From Modestobacter caceresii (lineage in GTDB: Bacteria; Actinomycetota; Actinomycetes; Mycobacteriales; Geodermatophilaceae): 46,086 nucleotides of DNA. Positions 10,536-18,354 of this stretch are shown here, in pieces (position 1 is the stretch's first letter; every line of letters begins with the position of its first letter). The DNA lies in the NCBI RefSeq assembly GCF_000761485.1, contig NZ_JPMX01000022.1, positions 1 to 46,086 of the forward strand, given 5' to 3'. The translations under genes were made by a program, and so were the position numbers. Below the pieces are notes generated by a model. That model ran no database searches and was not told the origin of the DNA. It saw only the letters and a list, made by a program, of their open reading frames with translations.

Positions 10536-11378
10536 TCACCCCGAGGGGTGTTCGCCGGAGGGGGTCAGGGCAGCCGCCGGTGTGGTCGCCTGCCCGGGGC
10601 GCGGCCCACCGTCGGGCCCGCCGCGCGGTGGCTCGGGCCGCACCACGGTCACCGCCGCGCTGCGGCTGTCCCGGGTCGACCGGCGGGAGAACCGGCCGGA
10701 GACGCCGCGTGAGACGGTCGCGCGCTGCAGCAGCGAGAGCGCCAGGTCGACCAGCAGGGCCAGCGCGGCGACCAGGACCGCGCCGCCGGCCATCTGGCCG
10801 AAGTCCCGGCTGGCCAGCCCGTCGTACACGTAGCGGCCCAGGCCGCCGAGCCCGACGTAGGCCGCGATCGTCGCGGTGGCGATGACCTGCAGTGCGGCGC
10901 TCCGCAGGCCGGAGAACACCAACGGGAGCGCGTTGGGCAGCTCCACGCGGAACAGCACCTGCCGGCCGGTCATGCCCATGCCGCGGGCCGCATCGCGGGC
11001 GTCCGGTGACACGTTGCGCACCCCGGCGTAGGTGTTGGCCAGGATCGCCGGCAGGGCCAGCAGGACCAGGGCGATCTCCGTGGGCACCAGGTAGACGGCG
11101 TCCCCGCGGCCGCTGATCAACGGCGACACCATCACGTACAGGAGGATCAGCAGGCCGACCGTCGGCAGCGCCCGCAGCCCGTTGGCCACCGAGACCAGCC
11201 AGGACGCCCGGCCGGTGTGGCCGAGGACGAGCCCCAGCGGGAAGGCGATCACCCCGGCGATCGACAGGGCGATCGCGGTGTACGCCAGGTGCGCGGAGGC
11301 CTGCTCGACGATGCCGGGCGTGACCCGGGTACCGGTCCAGTTCTGCGGGTCGTTGAGCCACAGGAGCACGTCGTTCAT
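10536..11378 (-). CDS. Osmoprotectant ABC transporter permease (OpuBD-like)
   Basis: 280-residue inner-membrane permease with about six hydrophobic segments between residues 25 and 240. The ATPase-docking EAA-type loop reads D-A-A-R-G-M-G-M-T-G followed by R-V-E-L-P-N-A-L-P. A 45-residue Arg/Pro/Gly-rich cytoplasmic tail is unconserved. ATG 11378 overlaps the stop of the other permease by 4 bases. The neighbours are the matching permease, the CBS-type ATPase and the binding lipoprotein, so the four genes form one importer. Confidence 0.9.
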   Translation of the reverse strand: MNDVLLWLNDPQNWTGTRVTPGIVEQASAHLAYTAIALSIAGVIAFPLGLVLGHTGRASWLVSVANGLRALPTVGLLILLYVMVSPLISGRGDAVYLVPTEIALVLLALPAILANTYAGVRNVSPDARDAARGMGMTGRQVLFRVELPNALPLVFSGLRSAALQVIATATIAAYVGLGGLGRYVYDGLASRDFGQMAGGAVLVAALALLVDLALSLLQRATVSRGVSGRFSRRSTRDSRSAAVTVVRPEPPRGGPDGGPRPGQATTPAAALTPSGEHPSG

Positions 11379-12067
11379 CGGGCCGCCGAGACCCGCTGCC
11401 ACGGGGTGATGAGCCGGGCACCGAGGACGATCGACCGGTCGAGCAGCAGCGCCAGCGCCACGGACAGGACGATGCCCAGCACGATCGGCGGGTAGTAGGG
11501 GCCGGTCACCGACAGCTGGAACCCGGTGATGAACAGCTGGCCGAGCTGGGGGATCCCGATGGTCGCCGCGATGGCGACCAGGCTGACGTTGGCCACCATG
11601 GCCACCCGCAGGCCCGCGGCGATGACCGGGACGGCCAGCGGGAGCTCCACGGTCCGCAGCCGCTGCAGCCGGGTGAAGCCCATCGCGGTGGCCGCCTGCA
11701 CGGCGTCCTCGGGGACGGCGGCCAGGCCGTCGGCGACCACCCGCACCAGCAGCGCGACGGTGTAGAGCGTCAATGCGGCGACCACGTTGAGCGGGTCGAG
11801 GATCTGCGTGCCCAGCAGGGTCGGCATGACGACGAACAACGCCAGCGACGGGATCGTGTAGAGGAGGCCGGACACCGAGACGACCGGTGGGTAGGCCCAC
11901 CGGTACCGGCGGGCCAGCCAGCCGATCGGGAGGGCCACCAGCAGGCCGATGACCACGGGCAGGACCGACAGCCAGGTGTGCGCCCACAGCAGGTCCAGCA
12001 CCTCGGCCCGGTGGTCGGCGAAGTAGCCGAACAGGTCCCAGGGCGCCGAGCCGGCGGCCGAGCTCAT
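11375..12067 (-). CDS. Osmoprotectant ABC transporter permease (OpuBB-like)
   Basis: 230-residue permease with five to six membrane helices. The EAA-type loop is A-A-T-A-M-G-F-T-R-L followed by V-E-L-P-L-A-V-P, the family pattern for glycine betaine/choline importers. ATG 12067 overlaps the ATPase stop by 4 bases, and its own stop overlaps the next permease start by 4 bases, so the membrane and ATPase subunits are translationally coupled. It pairs with the downstream permease as a heterodimer. Confidence 0.9.
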   Translation of the reverse strand: MSSAAGSAPWDLFGYFADHRAEVLDLLWAHTWLSVLPVVIGLLVALPIGWLARRYRWAYPPVVSVSGLLYTIPSLALFVVMPTLLGTQILDPLNVVAALTLYTVALLVRVVADGLAAVPEDAVQAATAMGFTRLQRLRTVELPLAVPVIAAGLRVAMVANVSLVAIAATIGIPQLGQLFITGFQLSVTGPYYPPIVLGIVLSVALALLLDRSIVLGARLITPWQRVSAAR

Positions 12068-13200
12068 GGCCTGACCTGGGCGGAGGGGTCCGCGGTGGCG
12101 GCGTGCAGGTGTTCCAGCACGGTGCCGGCCCGGACCGAGCCGATGAGCCGCCCGTCCTCGTCCACCACCACACCGCGACCGCTGGGCGAGGAGAGCGCGG
12201 CGTCCAGTGCTTCGCGCAGGGTGCCGCCGAGCGCGGAGAGGGTGCCGCCCAGGTTCAGCAGGTCCGGGGTGACGGGATCGCCCGGCGCGGGCCCGGGCCC
12301 GCCGTCGGGATGGGCCCGGAGGTGCAGCCAGCCCTGGGGGAGCTGCCCGTCGTCCACCACGAGCACCCAGTCGTCGACGGCGACGTCGTGCGCCCGGGCC
12401 ACCGGTGCGCCGAGCGCCACGGTGGGCTCGGTCGCCACGGCCACCTCGGCGGAGATGAAGCCCAGCGCTCGGTAACCGCGGTCACGACCCACGAACTCGG
12501 CCACGAAGGGATCCGCGGGAGTGGCCAGCAGGTCGGCGGGGGCGGCCACCTGGGCCAGTCTCCCGCCCACGGCCAGGACGGCGACCCGGTCGCCGAGCGT
12601 GATCGCCTCGTCGATGTCGTGGGTGACGAACAGGATCGTCTTGCCCAGCTCGCCCTGCAGCCTCAGGAACTCCTGCTGCAGCTGGTCGCGGACGACCGGG
12701 TCGACGGCGCTGAACGGCTCGTCCATCAGCATGACCGGCGGGTCGGCGGCCAACGCCCGGGCCACGCCCACCCGCTGCTGCTGACCGCCGGAGAGCTGGG
12801 CGGGATAGCGGTCGGCGAAGGAGGCCGGCAGTCCGACCAGCTCCATCAGCTCGATCGCCCGGCGGCGCGCCTGCCGACGGCCGGTCCCGGTGAGCAGCGG
12901 GACGGTGGCCACGTTGTCCACGACGGTGCGGTGGGGGAAGAGCCCGGCGTGCTGGATGACGTACCCGATGCCCCGGCGCAGGTCGGTGGCGGACACGGAG
13001 GTGACGTCGCGGTCGTCGATCGTGATCGTGCCGGAGGTCGGCTCGACCATCCGGTTGACCATCCGCAGGCTGGTCGTCTTGCCGCAGCCGGACGGCCCGA
13101 CGAGCACGGTGATCTGGCCCGAGGGGGCGGTGAGGCTGAGTTCGTCGACCGCGACGGTCCCGTCGGGGTACGCCTTGGACACCGCGTCGAAACGGATCAT
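12064..13200 (-). CDS. Osmoprotectant ABC transporter ATPase with CBS-like tail
   Basis: 378-residue ATPase of the OpuCA/ProV type that powers the importer. Walker A G35-PSGCGKT-T43, signature L-S-G-G-Q-Q-Q-R and Walker B L-M-D-E-P-F-S-A-V-D are intact. The C-terminal ~130 residues are a degenerate CBS region. One repeat is readable near the end (G-R-G-V-V-V-D-E-D-G-R-L-I-G), the other is barely recognisable. CBS modules of this family sense ionic strength or bind c-di-AMP in Firmicutes. ATG 13200 has a GGGAGGA Shine-Dalgarno 8 bases upstream. First gene of the operon. Confidence 0.92.
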   Translation of the reverse strand: MIRFDAVSKAYPDGTVAVDELSLTAPSGQITVLVGPSGCGKTTSLRMVNRMVEPTSGTITIDDRDVTSVSATDLRRGIGYVIQHAGLFPHRTVVDNVATVPLLTGTGRRQARRRAIELMELVGLPASFADRYPAQLSGGQQQRVGVARALAADPPVMLMDEPFSAVDPVVRDQLQQEFLRLQGELGKTILFVTHDIDEAITLGDRVAVLAVGGRLAQVAAPADLLATPADPFVAEFVGRDRGYRALGFISAEVAVATEPTVALGAPVARAHDVAVDDWVLVVDDGQLPQGWLHLRAHPDGGPGPAPGDPVTPDLLNLGGTLSALGGTLREALDAALSSPSGRGVVVDEDGRLIGSVRAGTVLEHLHAATADPSAQVRP

Positions 13201-13536
13201 CGGGGTCCTCCCTGCGGCTGGTGTGCACTGGGCCGGAGTCGACGGTCGTGGGTGGGCGGTGCGCTGCTCTCGGTGTCCGCTGGCGTCACGGAGGTGGGTG
13301 TGGCCACCGGCTCTCCTCGATCGACTGGCGGTTGCGGCACGTTCGACCGGTGCTGCCCCCACGGGGGCCACAGCGCGGGCACCATCGAAACACATCGCGT
13401 CGTGCACGATCATTCCCTCGGCGCGACGTGCGCGTCTCGGGTCAGTGGCCCCGACCCGGGGCTGTGCGGAGAGACACTTGGCGCGTACACAGCGGAGTTG
13501 ACCGGTGCCGGCGGCGGCCGCCCGTACGCTGCGGAC
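13201..13536. other. Divergent intergenic region between the ABC operon and the DUF6779-like gene
   Basis: 336 bases without a credible gene. It must hold promoters for both directions. Toward the plus strand a TAnnnT box is visible at 13525-13530. TTGACC at 13498-13503 is spaced 21 bases from it, rather long for a -35. A short GCCCCC/GGGGGC hairpin lies near 13355-13368. No clear operator or minus-strand promoter was recognised. Confidence 0.5.
13525..13530 (+). promoter_or_regulatory. Candidate -10 box, leaderless layout, DUF6779-like gene
   Basis: TACGCT ends 6 bases before the ATG at 13537, so the transcript would begin at or beside the start codon. No Shine-Dalgarno is seen before this ATG. 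Confidence 0.45.
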
Positions 13537-15069
13537 ATGGGAGGTCGCCGCGACGACGGAGTCCCCGCCGCGCATCCCCTCCCGCCCGCGCCACCCCGGA
13601 GGGTCACGGTTCCGGTGGCACCGTCGGCCGGGCTACCAGCGCAGCGGGTCTGGCTGGGGGCCGCGCTCGTGCTGGCCGTGCCGGCCACGGCCGCGGTCTT
13701 CCTGACCGAGGACCCACTGCACCTGCGCGTGGCGCTGCTCGCCGTCTGCTGGGCCTTCGTGATCGCCGCCTTCCTCGCCGGCAGTCGGCGCGCCGACCAG
13801 GTGGCCGCAGCCGCCCGGGAGGCCGAGCTCCGGCACGCCTACGACGTGGAGCTGGCGCGGGAGGTCGCCGCCCGGCACGAGCACGAGGCCGAGCTGGAGA
13901 ACCGCCTCCGGCGCGAGGCCGAGCAGGCCACGCATGACCAGCTCGGTCGACTGCGCACCGAGCTCACCGCCCTGACCGAGCTGCGCGGTGAGCTGACCGC
14001 CCTGAGCGAGCTGCGCGCCGAGCTGGCCGGGCTGGGCGAGCTGCGCAGCGACCTCGGCCGGATGCGCAGCGAGCTGACCGAGCAGCTGTCCGGCGAGCTG
14101 CTGATCGAGCGCATGGTGATGCGGGCGCAGTCCGTCCGGGGTGCGGCGCAGCCCGCCGACGTCGGCCGCACGGTGGCGGGCGCGCCGCCGGTGTGGGAGT
14201 CCTCCGGGTGGATGTCGTCCCCGGCCGGGCGGGACCCCCGCAGCGAGGCCGGCCGGGCCCTCCCGACGGCCGCCGCCGAACCCCGCGACGAGCCCGCGTC
14301 GGAGTCCAGCACGGCACGCCCGCCGGTCGCCGAGGCCGCTCCGTCCGCGCCGGCCGGGGAGCAGCCCTCCCGGGACCGGCCGCCCTCGCCGCTGGAGTGG
14401 CTGGTCGAGGAGGCCGTGCTGGAGAGGGCGGTGCTCGAGGACGCGGTGCCTGAGCCGTGGGTCGAGCCGAGCCCGAGGTCGCCGCTGGCGTGGCTGGAGG
14501 ACGAGGCGCTGCTCGGCGCAGCCGGCCGGGCTCCCGCTGAACTGCCGGTGGTGCCGATGCCCTCCCGGCCGCCGCTGCCCGAGCCGGCGCTCCGCGTGTC
14601 CGACGTCGTGGCCGCGATGGCGGAGCCGGTGGAGCCGCCGCGGCGTCGTCACCGCCGGACCGCAGAGCCCGACGAGGAGGCTGTCGCCCCCTCGACCGGC
14701 CGCCGGCGCAGCCACGCCGCCCCGGAGGAGCACCTGGCCACGAGCGCCGGCTGGTCGGGCGGGGCAGCCGCGGCCGTGACCCCCGTACCGGGCACGCCGG
14801 CCGCGGACCTCCCGCCGTGGGCGTCGTGGGAGCCGCCGGCCGAGCCGGCCCCGACGGACGACGCGCTGCCCGGGAGCTGGTCGGACGCCCCGACCGCGGA
14901 CCCGGTGCCCCCGGCGGCGCCCCCGGCGCAGGGGCACGCCCGGCTGGAGCAGATCCTGGCCGGGAGCGGGGTCCCCGCACCCAGTGGCGGCCGGTCCCGG
15001 CGGCGCCGCTACCGCGACGAGGGCGAGGACGCCGGCGACGACGTCCTCGCCCGGGTGCTCGGCCGCTAG
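13537..15069 (+). CDS. Two-helix membrane protein with coiled coil and disordered tail (DUF6779-like)
   Basis: 510-residue protein occupying the position of M. tuberculosis Rv3604c (Ala/Arg/Pro-rich membrane protein; DUF6779-type). A Pro-rich N-terminus precedes two membrane helices (about residues 37-56 and 62-82), so both ends should face the cytoplasm. Residues 85-195 are a long charged coiled coil that contains four tandem 10-residue units of the form L-R-x-E-L-x-x-L-x-E (139-178). The remaining ~300 residues are low-complexity Pro/Ala/Glu with recurring S-P-L-x-W-L motifs and end in a basic patch. Function is unknown; scaffold or envelope roles are possible. Its stop overlaps the stop of the convergent SDR gene. 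Confidence 0.8.
   Translation: MGGRRDDGVPAAHPLPPAPPRRVTVPVAPSAGLPAQRVWLGAALVLAVPATAAVFLTEDPLHLRVALLAVCWAFVIAAFLAGSRRADQVAAAAREAELRHAYDVELAREVAARHEHEAELENRLRREAEQATHDQLGRLRTELTALTELRGELTALSELRAELAGLGELRSDLGRMRSELTEQLSGELLIERMVMRAQSVRGAAQPADVGRTVAGAPPVWESSGWMSSPAGRDPRSEAGRALPTAAAEPRDEPASESSTARPPVAEAAPSAPAGEQPSRDRPPSPLEWLVEEAVLERAVLEDAVPEPWVEPSPRSPLAWLEDEALLGAAGRAPAELPVVPMPSRPPLPEPALRVSDVVAAMAEPVEPPRRRHRRTAEPDEEAVAPSTGRRRSHAAPEEHLATSAGWSGGAAAAVTPVPGTPAADLPPWASWEPPAEPAPTDDALPGSWSDAPTADPVPPAAPPAQGHARLEQILAGSGVPAPSGGRSRRRRYRDEGEDAGDDVLARVLGR
13951..14070 (+). repeat. Four tandem 30-base coding repeats
   Basis: Units begin at 13951, 13981, 14011 and 14041, each starting CTGCGC and encoding L-R-(T/G/A/S)-(E/D)-L. 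The first three are close copies, the fourth is diverged. They encode 10-residue coiled-coil units of the DUF6779-like protein. The in-frame period suggests growth by slippage or unequal exchange. Confidence 0.85.
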
Positions 15070-15818
15070 ATCGGGCCGCGGGACAGTGCGCCGCCGTCGA
15101 GCACCAGCGTCTGACCGGTGACCCAGCCGGCCTGGTCGCTGAGCAGGTAGGCGGCCGCCTCACCGATGTCCTCGGGCACGCCGAGCCGGCCGACCGGGTA
15201 CTGGCCACCCAGCTCGTCCTCGCGGCCGGTGAACAACGCCTCGGCGAACCGGGTCTTCACCACGGCCGGGGCGACGGCGTTGACCCGCACCTTCGGGCCC
15301 ATCTCCACGGCCAGCTGCGTGGTCAGGTTGATCAGCGCGGCCTTGCTGACGCCGTAGGCGGCGATCCCCTCGCTGGACTTCAGCCCGGCGACCGACGCCA
15401 CGATCAGCACCGAGCCGCCGTGCTCGGACATCCACGCCTTCCAGGCCTCCTGGACCAGGCCGAGGCTGGCGACGACGTTGGTGTCCAGGATCTTGCGGAA
15501 GGCGTCCAGCGGGGCGTCCATCAGCGGGCCGAACACCGGGTTGATGCCGACGTTGCCGACCAGCACGTCCAGGCTGCCGAACGTGTCGATCGCGGTGCGG
15601 ACGGCCTCGGCGCGGTGCTCCGGGTCGCCGACGTTCCCCGCCACGGCGACCGCCTTCTCCGGGCCGCCGAGCGCCTCCACCGCCTCGGCGAGCGCGTCGG
15701 GCTTGCGCGCGGTGACCACCACCCGGGCGCCTCGCTCCACCAGGCTCTGTGCGATCGCCAGGCCGATGCCCCGGCTCGCGCCCGTCACCAGGGCAGTGCG
15801 TCCTTCGAAGCTGCTCAC
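15066..15818 (-). CDS. Short-chain dehydrogenase/reductase
   Basis: 250-residue classical SDR with an NAD(P)-binding T12-GASRGI-G19 motif and catalytic N114, S142, Y155 and K159 (Y-G-V-S-K). The usual N-N-A-G element is G-N-V-G-I-N here, a noticeable variant. The C-terminal V-T-G-Q-T-L-V-L-D-G-G is standard for the family (FabG-like enzymes). Its substrate cannot be told. GTG 15818 is chosen because AGGAGGAGC lies just upstream. A longer frame to 15866 lacks such a site. It interrupts the conserved plus-strand order between the DUF6779-like gene and DUF2520, so it is an insertion relative to M. tuberculosis. Confidence 0.88.
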   Translation of the reverse strand: MSSFEGRTALVTGASRGIGLAIAQSLVERGARVVVTARKPDALAEAVEALGGPEKAVAVAGNVGDPEHRAEAVRTAIDTFGSLDVLVGNVGINPVFGPLMDAPLDAFRKILDTNVVASLGLVQEAWKAWMSEHGGSVLIVASVAGLKSSEGIAAYGVSKAALINLTTQLAVEMGPKVRVNAVAPAVVKTRFAEALFTGREDELGGQYPVGRLGVPEDIGEAAAYLLSDQAGWVTGQTLVLDGGALSRGPI

Positions 15819-16121
15819 CGTGCTCCTCCTGCTCACCAGTGCCGGCTCCGCTGCCGGCCGACCCACCCAATCACGGGCAGATCCGGCCCCGGAGGTCGCC
15901 CGGGTGAGTCAGGACACACCTCGCCGGCGTTGCCCGGGAGGCTGTGGATGACAGACTCGTTGCTGGCGGTACTCCTGCGTGACACGTCCTCCGGGGTGGT
16001 TGCAGCAGACGGCCCGCCGCGATCCACCGCTCCACGCGCCACCCACACGGCCCACGACGACGTGGGACGACGCGACCTGAGTCCGGTACCCGCGAGGGAC
16101 TGGAACGAGAGGTGCACCGGG
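15819..16121. other. Divergent intergenic region, SDR / DUF2520
   Basis: 303 bases between two divergently read genes. Apart from the SDR Shine-Dalgarno (15822-15830) and a GAGAGG site at 16107-16112 before DUF2520, no gene, strong hairpin or repeat was seen. Promoters for both sides are expected but no convincing pair of boxes was found. Confidence 0.45.
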
Positions 16122-17078
16122 ATGTCCGTCCGTCCCCGCGCGAACCCCGCGCGCCCTGCTGTCCTGCCTGCGGGTCTGCCCGCCGCGACCGAGGCGCCCG
16201 CCCGCCTCCGGGTCGGGATCGTCGGCGCCGGCCGGGTCGGCGCCGTGCTCGGCGCCGCGCTCTCCACCGCCGGCCACGAGGTGGTCGCCGCCTCCGGGGT
16301 GTCCGCCGCCTCCGCCGAACGCGCGGCCCGCCTGCTGCCCGGCGTCCCGCTGCTGCCCGCCGACGAGGTCGTCGCCGCCAGTGACCTGGTGGTGCTCGCG
16401 GTCCCCGACGACACCCTCGCCGGCCTGGTCGCCGGCCTCGCAGAGACCGGCGCCTGGCGGCGCGGCCAGCTGCTCTTCCACACCTCCGGCGCGCACGGCC
16501 TGGCCGTGCTGCTCCCGGCCGAGCGTTGTGGCGTCCTGACCCTGGCGCTGCACCCGGCGATGACCTTCTCCGGCGCCCCCGAGGACGCCGCCCGGCTGGC
16601 GGCCGCGCCGTTCGGGGTGACCAGCCGCTCCGAGCACCGCCCGGTCGCCGAGACCCTGGTGCTGGAGATGGGCGGCGAGCCCTTCTGGATCGACGAGGCC
16701 GACCGCGGGCTCTACCACGCGGCGCTGGTCACCGGCGCGAACCACCTGGTCACGCTGGTCGCCGAGGCCGCCGACCTGCTCCGGGCCGCCGGTGTCCACG
16801 AGCCGGCCCGGGTGCTCACGCCGCTGCTGACCGCCGCGCTGGACAACGGGCTGCGCCGCGGCGACCGCGGGCTCACCGGCCCGGTCAGCCGCGGCGACGT
16901 CGGCACGGTGGCCGCGCACCTGGACACGCTGGCCGAGCGCGCGCCGGCGGCGGTCGACGCCTACGTGGCGCTGGCCCGGCGCACCACCGAACGCGCGCTG
17001 GCCGCCGGCCGGCTCCGGCGGCACGAGGGCGCGCCGCTGCTGGAGCTGCTCGACTCGGCCCAGGAGGCGGCGCGATGA
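16122..17078 (+). CDS. Rossmann-like and DUF2520 domain protein
   Basis: 318-residue protein equivalent to M. tuberculosis Rv3603c. After ~25 unconserved residues, a dinucleotide-binding fold begins ([14 protein letters not shown]). The C-terminal DUF2520 helical domain follows, with the marker H-P-A-M-T-F near the join and a conserved A-N-H-L-V-T segment. The architecture resembles ketopantoate reductase (PanE). Because it directly precedes panC, a role in pantothenate synthesis is plausible but unproven. ATG 16122 has a GAGAGG site 9 bases upstream. The stop overlaps panC by 4 bases. Confidence 0.88.
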   Translation: MSVRPRANPARPAVLPAGLPAATEAPARLRVGIVGAGRVGAVLGAALSTAGHEVVAASGVSAASAERAARLLPGVPLLPADEVVAASDLVVLAVPDDTLAGLVAGLAETGAWRRGQLLFHTSGAHGLAVLLPAERCGVLTLALHPAMTFSGAPEDAARLAAAPFGVTSRSEHRPVAETLVLEMGGEPFWIDEADRGLYHAALVTGANHLVTLVAEAADLLRAAGVHEPARVLTPLLTAALDNGLRRGDRGLTGPVSRGDVGTVAAHLDTLAERAPAAVDAYVALARRTTERALAAGRLRRHEGAPLLELLDSAQEAAR

Positions 17079-17929
17079 GCACGTCCCTCCGGTCGCCGGT
17101 GGTCGCCGAGACCACCGCCGAGCTGCGCCGGCTGCGCGCCGAGCTGCCCGGGCCGGTCGTGCTGGTGCCCACGATGGGCGCCCTGCACGAGGGGCACCGC
17201 ACGCTGGTCCGCGCCGCCCGTGAGCTCGGCGGCAGCGTCGTCGTCTCGGTGTTCGTCAACCCGACCCAGTTCGGCCCCGGTGAGGACTTCGACCGCTACC
17301 CCCGCACCTGGGACGCCGACCTGGCCGCGCTCGCCGAGGAGGGCGCCGACCTGGTGTTCCACCCGCCGGTCGACGAGGTGTACCCACCCGGCGCGCTGGG
17401 GGTCACCGTGCAGGCCGGGCCGCTGGGGGAGGTGCTGGAGGGCGCCGTCCGCCCCGGGCACTTCGCCGGCGTGCTGACCGTGGTCGCGAAGCTCTTCGGC
17501 CTGGTCCGCCCGGACGTCGCCGTCTTCGGCGAGAAGGACTACCAGCAGCTGACGCTGATCCGGGCGATGGCCCGTGAACTGGCGCTGGGGGTGCAGGTGG
17601 TCGGCGTCCCGACGGTCCGCGAGGACGACGGCATGGCGCTGTCCTCCCGCAACCGCTACCTGTCCCCGGAACAGCGCCGGGCCGCTGCGGCGTTGTCCGC
17701 AGCACTGCGTGCCGGCGCCCAGGCGGGGCCGCAGGGCACCGACGCGGTCCTGGCCACGGCCCGCGCGGTCCTCGCCGAGGCGCCCGACCTGCTCCAGGAC
17801 TACCTGGAACTGACCGATCCAGACCTCGGACCGGCACCCGCCGCCGGCCCCGCCCGGCTGCTGGTCGCCGCTCGCGCCGGCAGCACCCGACTCATCGACA
17901 ACACCGCTGTGGAACTGGGGAACCGCTGA
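17075..17929 (+). CDS. panC: Pantothenate synthetase
   Basis: Joins pantoate and beta-alanine with ATP to form pantothenate. The nucleotidyltransferase H-x-G-H motif occurs in [11 protein letters not shown], the G-E-K-D-Y-Q-Q and S-S-R-N-x-Y-L segments are intact, and the 284-residue length is normal. ATG 17075 overlaps the DUF2520 stop (ATGA) and follows AGGAGG. panD starts on the last base of its stop, so the beta-alanine supplier and user are coupled. Confidence 0.96.
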   Translation: MSTSLRSPVVAETTAELRRLRAELPGPVVLVPTMGALHEGHRTLVRAARELGGSVVVSVFVNPTQFGPGEDFDRYPRTWDADLAALAEEGADLVFHPPVDEVYPPGALGVTVQAGPLGEVLEGAVRPGHFAGVLTVVAKLFGLVRPDVAVFGEKDYQQLTLIRAMARELALGVQVVGVPTVREDDGMALSSRNRYLSPEQRRAAAALSAALRAGAQAGPQGTDAVLATARAVLAEAPDLLQDYLELTDPDLGPAPAAGPARLLVAARAGSTRLIDNTAVELGNR

Positions 17930-18354
17930 TGATGCGCACCATGCTGAAGAGCAAGATCCACCGGGCCACGGTGACCCAGGCCGACCTGCACTACGTCGGG
18001 TCGGTCACCGTCGACGAGGACCTGATGGACGCCGCCGACCTGCTGGCCGGTGAGCAGGTGGCGATCGTGGACGTCACCAACGGCGCCCGGCTGGAGACCT
18101 ACGTCATCCCCGGCGAGCGCGGCACCGGCGTGCTGGGCATCAACGGTGCCGCGGCGCACCTGGTGCACCCCGGCGACCTGGTGATCCTGATCAGCTACGG
18201 CCTGATGGACGAGTCCGAGGCCAAGTCCTACCTGCCCGCGGTCGTGCACGTCGACGCCGACAACCGCGTCGTCGAGCTGGGCGCCGACCCCTCGGCCCCG
18301 GTCCCGGGGGCGACGGACCAGCAGCGCAGCCCGCTCGGCGTCCCGGTCCGGTGA
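17929..18354 (+). CDS. panD: Aspartate 1-decarboxylase
   Basis: Makes beta-alanine from L-aspartate. The proenzyme self-cleaves between G24 and S25 (in H-Y-V-G-S-V-T) to form the pyruvoyl group; numbering matches E. coli PanD if ATG 17929 is the start (M-M-R-T-M-L). The conserved Y-x-I-x-G-E-R-G-T-G and N-G-A-A-A-H segments are present. Length is 141 aa, with a non-conserved C-terminal tail as in other actinobacteria. The start overlaps the panC stop by one base (TGATG), and the stop overlaps the nadB start (GTGA). Confidence 0.96.
   Translation: MMRTMLKSKIHRATVTQADLHYVGSVTVDEDLMDAADLLAGEQVAIVDVTNGARLETYVIPGERGTGVLGINGAAAHLVHPGDLVILISYGLMDESEAKSYLPAVVHVDADNRVVELGADPSAPVPGATDQQRSPLGVPVR

Noticed and set aside
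12103-13536. N-terminal extension of the DUF6779-like gene by 478 codons
   Set aside because: It is antisense to the ABC ATPase gene and crosses the divergent intergenic region. The TAnnnT box and ATG at 13537 mark the real start.
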